64,000 nucleotides of DNA from Dermatophagoides farinae (taxonomy: Eukaryota > Arthropoda > Arachnida > Sarcoptiformes > Pyroglyphidae): NCBI RefSeq assembly GCF_024713945.1, contig NC_134682.1:3281001-3345000 (forward strand), given 5' to 3'. The notes below the pieces were generated by a model. That model saw only the letters and a program-made list of their open reading frames with translations. It did not search any database and was not told where the DNA came from. Shown one piece after another: positions 59,404 through 64,000 of the stretch. The position numbers and the translations under genes are program-made. Each line of letters begins with the position of its first letter. Positions within the stretch are counted from its first letter, which is position 1.

Positions 59404-62400
59404 TTAACGATGGTTGTATTTTTTCCAATTATTCCAAAATTTTGTTAAAATTATCCGCAAATCTGACTGTGGTTTTTTTTCGGTTTCATTGGTACATGGA
59501 ATAAAAATAGAAAAAACAAACAAAATTAGTTCATGTTAAGTGGTTAAAAGTTTTGAATTTTTTTGAAAAAATGAATATAAAATTTTCAACAATTATAATA
59601 TGCCATTCTACTTACTCGAAAATTTTTACTCATAAATGAATAGATAATTGGATTCATAAAACTATGTGCCATTGATATCCAATGACAGAAAAAATAACTA
59701 CCAACAAATGCATAATATTTGAATGCTGAATCAACATGAAGAAAATTTCTTTTAAAATAGATAAGTATGTTGAATAATTGTATTGGTAGCCAACAGATGG
59801 TAAATACGCCAATTATCGTAATGAGAATCTTCAATATCTACGATTTCGATTCACATGTACATAAAAACAAGGGATGAGTGGTTGGAAAAACAATACATCA
59901 CATATATGATAAAAAAAAAGTTGAAGAAAGAAAAATGAATCAATCATTACTAACCTTATGGCGACGATTACTAATAAATCTTGTTGAACGATGATTAACT
60001 GGATCCATAATTTTATTGGAATTTATTTGCGTTGCAGCAATATGTGGTGTTGATGGTGTTGTCATTATTGTTTGTGGATGATGATTTGATAATTGATAAT
60101 GATGATTATTATTATTATGGCCATTTAAATTGCTAAATTTATTGTTGTTATTATTGATACAATATTTTGTCTGTATTGATTCTGTTGTATATAATGATTG
60201 ATTTTTCGTCTCATAATAAACACATTGTATTAGATGATGATTTGATGATGGAACAATATTATTATTGTTTTTATTATTACAAGATTTCAAACAAATATTA
60301 GCATCGGAATCAATTGCTATAAAATGAAAAGAATTAAAATTCATTCAATTTATTCGTATTTATTGGTTTTTTTTGACTTACCTTTTGTATCTATGTCATT
60401 TTTGTTTTTTATCATATCATCATTATTGTTGTTGTTGTTGTTGTTGATAATATTATTATCATCACAATGATAATCAATGTGGCCAATTCTTTTGGTCAAA
60501 TCATCATCAACATCAACAACATCGTCGTCATTATCATATATTTTTTTTTGAATTTCATTATTATTTTGATGATGAAAATGATTATGAAGACTTTGTAAAC
60601 GTAATTGATATTCAGGTCCTTGATATCGAAATATTTTCCAACCCATTGCCGTATAGATAATACAAAATGCTGACATTGGTATGGCAAATGTTGTTGCAAA
60701 TATAAATATTGTATATAGACGGCCTTCAATACTTTCCGGTTTCCAACGTTCATCACAAGATATATATTTATGACCATTATGTTCAAATGTATCTGTTTCA
60801 GTGACAAAAATTTGTGAAATTCCAAGACATATACCGAAAATCCAAATTAAAATGACAATAAATGTTCGATGTCGTTTAAACCAGGAAATTGATTTACGTA
60901 ATGGATACATAATAGCCATATAACTTTTATTTATTTATTTGATTTTATTATCAAGCATCCATTCATTATCACGATGATGATGATGAGAATCACAGAATTT
61001 ATGTGTCGAGAAATAGACGAAAAAAACAATGAAAAAAAAAATATACAAAGGGATTATTTTAGTAAAGATTAGAATCATTGTTATTCTTTATCAGCATTAT
61101 TTATGTACCCCATTTTCATGATAAAAGATTGTTTTTTATGTGTCTCTGTGTGTGTGACAAACAAACATTGTTACATGAATTTCAATGATTAAACATATGT
61201 GGAACATCAATCACGATCTATATATTCAACATTGTAAATGATGACCATTAAAATGAATGTAAATTCATTCAAAATGTGTAGAGACAGAATATTGATGATG
61301 ATTTTCAATGCTCTAAATGTGTGTGTGTTTGTTTATTATTGATTTTCAACTTGACTAAATTTTTTTTTCAATAATTTTTTCTCCACATTATCATCCAGTT
61401 TATACTGGTTCATAGAAAAATGATTCACAACAACAATAACAACAACAACAACAACAACCATGAAAAATTAAATTTTTTAATGTCAACTTGACGCCGCGTA
61501 CCTCTCTCCAATATAGAGCTAGTTAGCAAAAAAAAAAAACTTAATTTCGTAAATGAATAAATTTTCAAAAATTCAAATTATTTATCACTACTATTGAAAT
61601 GCACACAATGATGCAAATGATTTGATGATGAAAATGTAATGTTCTTGACATTTAATTAATGTGACAAATTTACGCTCATACACAAAGTCAAATGTTTATT
61701 ATGGGAATTGTTGTTGTTGTTGTTGCTGTTGTTGTAAATTCATACATCCTTTTATTAGATAGCCCATCTTCAAAAATCACTACACTACACTATTTGATCC
61801 ATCAGAATTTCACATTCGAGAAAAAAAAATTCAAATAATTTTTTCTCAGTAAAAAATTAAACAAATAAATTTACAGATATAAAATTCAATTACAAATAAT
61901 GTTCCTAAGGGAAAGCAATCATGACCAAAAAGCTAAGAGAGCAACAACAAAAAAAAAACATCGAGGACAACATAAAATAAAAGAATCAATTCTGCATGGC
62001 TGCTGTTATAATGTGATTATTATATATTCTTGATTTTTATGGTGATATTCTTTAGAAATAAATGAGAATGGTTGAATGAAATTAAAAGAATAAAAAGATG
62101 AGGAAAAAAAATTCATTTACTCTTTTTTCATATTTATCTAGATTTTTATGTTCGTTTTTTAGTGAATTAATTACACACATGCATTATTGCTTCTTGAACA
62201 AGAATATTCTGGTTGATTTTTTTTACAAAAAAAAAAACTTACCGATCAATAGCAATAGCAACCAATGTATAGATGCTAACAGTAATTGTTGTCAATTGTG
62301 CACAATTAACTATTGGACACATTATCGCTATGAATATCCATCTTCCAAGCATATAATTTGTATATGTGAATGGTATGGTAAAAATGGCCATCAATAAATC

Positions 62401-62649
62401 GGTAATAGATAGATTGATAATGAATTTTCTCATATCACCACCAATACAACGTTTACCGTTTATCATGACAATAATGGTCAAAAAATTTGATATGAATGCA
62501 AATAAAGCTGTTAATGAATAAAGAGTTATGAGAAATACTTGATATGGATATTCAAGTGCTTCCAATGGCATTGTATTTGTTGTGTTTGTTGTTGTTATCG
62601 TTGTAGTCGTCGCCGTTGTCGTCTTTGTCGTCATTGAACGATGATCCAT
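59404..62649 (-). CDS. Rhodopsin-family (class A) neuropeptide-type G-protein-coupled receptor
   Basis: Five exons (62649-62243, 60923-60382, 60316-59955, 59837-59616, 59466-59404) join in phase to 531 residues. Seven membrane spans are visible with class A hallmarks: LSITDLL in TM2, Trp in the first outer loop and Cys in IMCPIVNC, DRYMAIMYPLR after TM3 (DRY split by intron 1), outer-loop-2 Cys in YISCDERW, CWLP in TM6, and MNPIIY in TM7, followed by SKNFR and a helix 8. The whole resembles peptide receptors of the NPY/NPFF/tachykinin/orexin group; the exact ligand cannot be read. The N-terminus is short and Thr-rich with NTT sequons. Inner loop 3 is unusually long (about 195 residues), Asn/Asp-rich and spread over two exons. 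Exon 4 has a consensus donor after CGA (TTTCGA|GTAAGT); read-through instead would end VSRMAYYNC. The spliced tail SDLRIILTKFWNNW fits helix 8 better. Intron 1 is 1.3 kb. Confidence 0.9.
60924..62242 (-). other. First intron of the peptide receptor (1.3 kb)
   Basis: It starts GTAAGT after the bases for DR of the DRY motif and ends in AAATAAAAG. It contains microsatellites (CAA about 61437-61458, GT tracts) and no nested gene that I can support. Confidence 0.6.
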
Positions 62650-64000
62650 AATATAAGATTGTAATGATGATGATTCTTTTTTTTTTGAATAAAATTAATT
62701 AAAATTTATCAGAGCGCAGATTTTTCATTTCATTGTAATCAATGATGATTTCAGTACAAAGAAAAATAAATTGTCATCATTTGATTGTGAATGTTTCGGC
62801 AAGAATTCGGAAAAAAATTCTTAGTTTAGACTAAGACACACACACACAGAGAGAGACATTACACATCATCAAATAAAATATATTACGCGTCTATCTATGA
62901 CGTAGGCACAAAACAAACAAATCTCTATCATTTAAATCAAATTCATACAACTGGTGGTCAAGTAATAATCATCTTAACGAACGATAAATAAAATCATTCA
63001 CACATTCACATTATTAACAACAATATATATAAACAAAACACAATTCATCACACACACACCCATTTATGAACAACAAACAGGAAAAAATTTTCATTAAATA
63101 TAAAAACGGGAAAAAAAATACTGTTGTACGAATACGAATATATATGAATTTTAATATTAAAAAAAAATCAACTAAAATTTCTCATTTGAAACAATTGATT
63201 TCTCTTTTCTTCACTACTAAATTAATCATAATATATAATGCTGATGACGATGATGATGATGATGATGTGTCATTTGTTTGTCATTGATGATGATCTACAA
63301 ATAAAAAAAAATTCCATCATCAATGATCATGTATGGAAAAAAAGTATTTTCATCACCAATTCACATCGAATCAATTGATTCTATTTGAATGAACGCAATT
63401 ATTCTTTATTATTTAATATTTTATGATGATCATTATCATTACATTACATATGTATACGCATACACATTGGCAGATGGTAGCGTTTTTTTTGTTGTTGTTG
63501 TTGTTGAAAAGATCACATATGAATGAATGCAATCGAATATTGTTGTTGTTGTCTGAATTATGGCTATTTTTGACATCTTATCTGATTTTGGCTATTCTTA
63601 GACTGTTTTTCATATATATAGATAATGACTTGTGTATGTATGTGTAGTTGAGATTTATTATTCCAAATTGAACACTATGAATGCGCAAACTCTTTTTTTT
63701 ATATGATTCAATTGAATATATAAAATTCATGTTATGTTATGTGATGATTTCCGACCAATGGATTGTATAGACATATTTTACACATTGTAGATTGGATCAA
63801 TGAAAATCTATGATATTTTCACTTTTATTTAGCGAATCAATTTCTAACCAATATAATCACATCATAATATAATATACAAATAGAAATGTTTTAATAACAA
63901 TCAAAATAACATTCTCCGTCTTGAACAGTATGAGACATCGAATGCACAATGATAATAAGACATCATTGAACAGTGCTGGATGAATGAATTTTTTTTTTCG
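62650..64000. other. Upstream flank of the peptide receptor
   Basis: This is AT-rich sequence with CA, GAT (about 63239-63269) and TTG repeats. It presumably contains the receptor promoter and 5' UTR. No further gene is seen up to the window end. Confidence 0.5.

Overview
This is a stretch of a compact, very AT-rich arthropod nuclear genome, most likely an acariform (astigmatid) mite of the house-dust or scabies mite type. That is an inference from the gene set (RR-type cuticle protein, singed/fascin, jing, syntrophin), from short introns with GTAAGT/TTTCAG-like signals lying beside long gene-poor gaps, and from GAT/ATC, CAA/TTG and CA microsatellites that also run into coding exons as poly-Asp, poly-Ser and poly-Asn tracts. 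Nothing bacterial, viral or CRISPR-like was seen, and no intact transposon.

Layout from left to right: the 3' end of a Gab/Dos-type adaptor gene (+, 1-474); an ERICH3-like gene with a DUF4590 domain (-, 1126-3612, five exons); a two-exon RR cuticle protein (+, 6995-7476); an alpha/beta-type syntrophin (+, 9842-12394, five exons); a Cys-rich single-pass membrane protein (+, 17466-18221); an 83-residue two-exon SVIP-like protein (-, 18425-18758); a Lys/Ser-rich locus (-, 18988-20519); fascin/singed (-, 21131-24079, five exons); about 7.8 kb without a supported gene; a secreted Gly/Ser/Gln-rich protein (-, 31929-33696, four exons); about 13.7 kb mostly empty; an AEBP2/Jing-like zinc-finger gene (-, 47392-51541, with a possible 5' coding exon at 55791-56151); a candidate two-exon microgene (+, 59028-59254); and a rhodopsin-family peptide receptor (-, 59404-62649, five exons).

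The genes do not form one pathway. They are ordinary animal genes for signalling (Gab/Dos adaptor, GPCR), membrane and actin scaffolding (syntrophin, fascin), cilia (ERICH3), proteostasis (SVIP), cuticle and secretion, and Polycomb-type chromatin regulation (AEBP2/Jing). Gene models were built by eye from reading frames, splice signals, phase agreement and remembered family motifs. No search was run, so family names rest on motif matches. Points that most deserve a second look are the SVIP-like gene with paired CACGTG boxes in front of it, the 38-residue spliced microgene, the fascin with Ala where the regulatory Ser is expected, the long insertion between fingers 1 and 2 of the Jing-like protein, and several isolated exon-like islands in the gaps.
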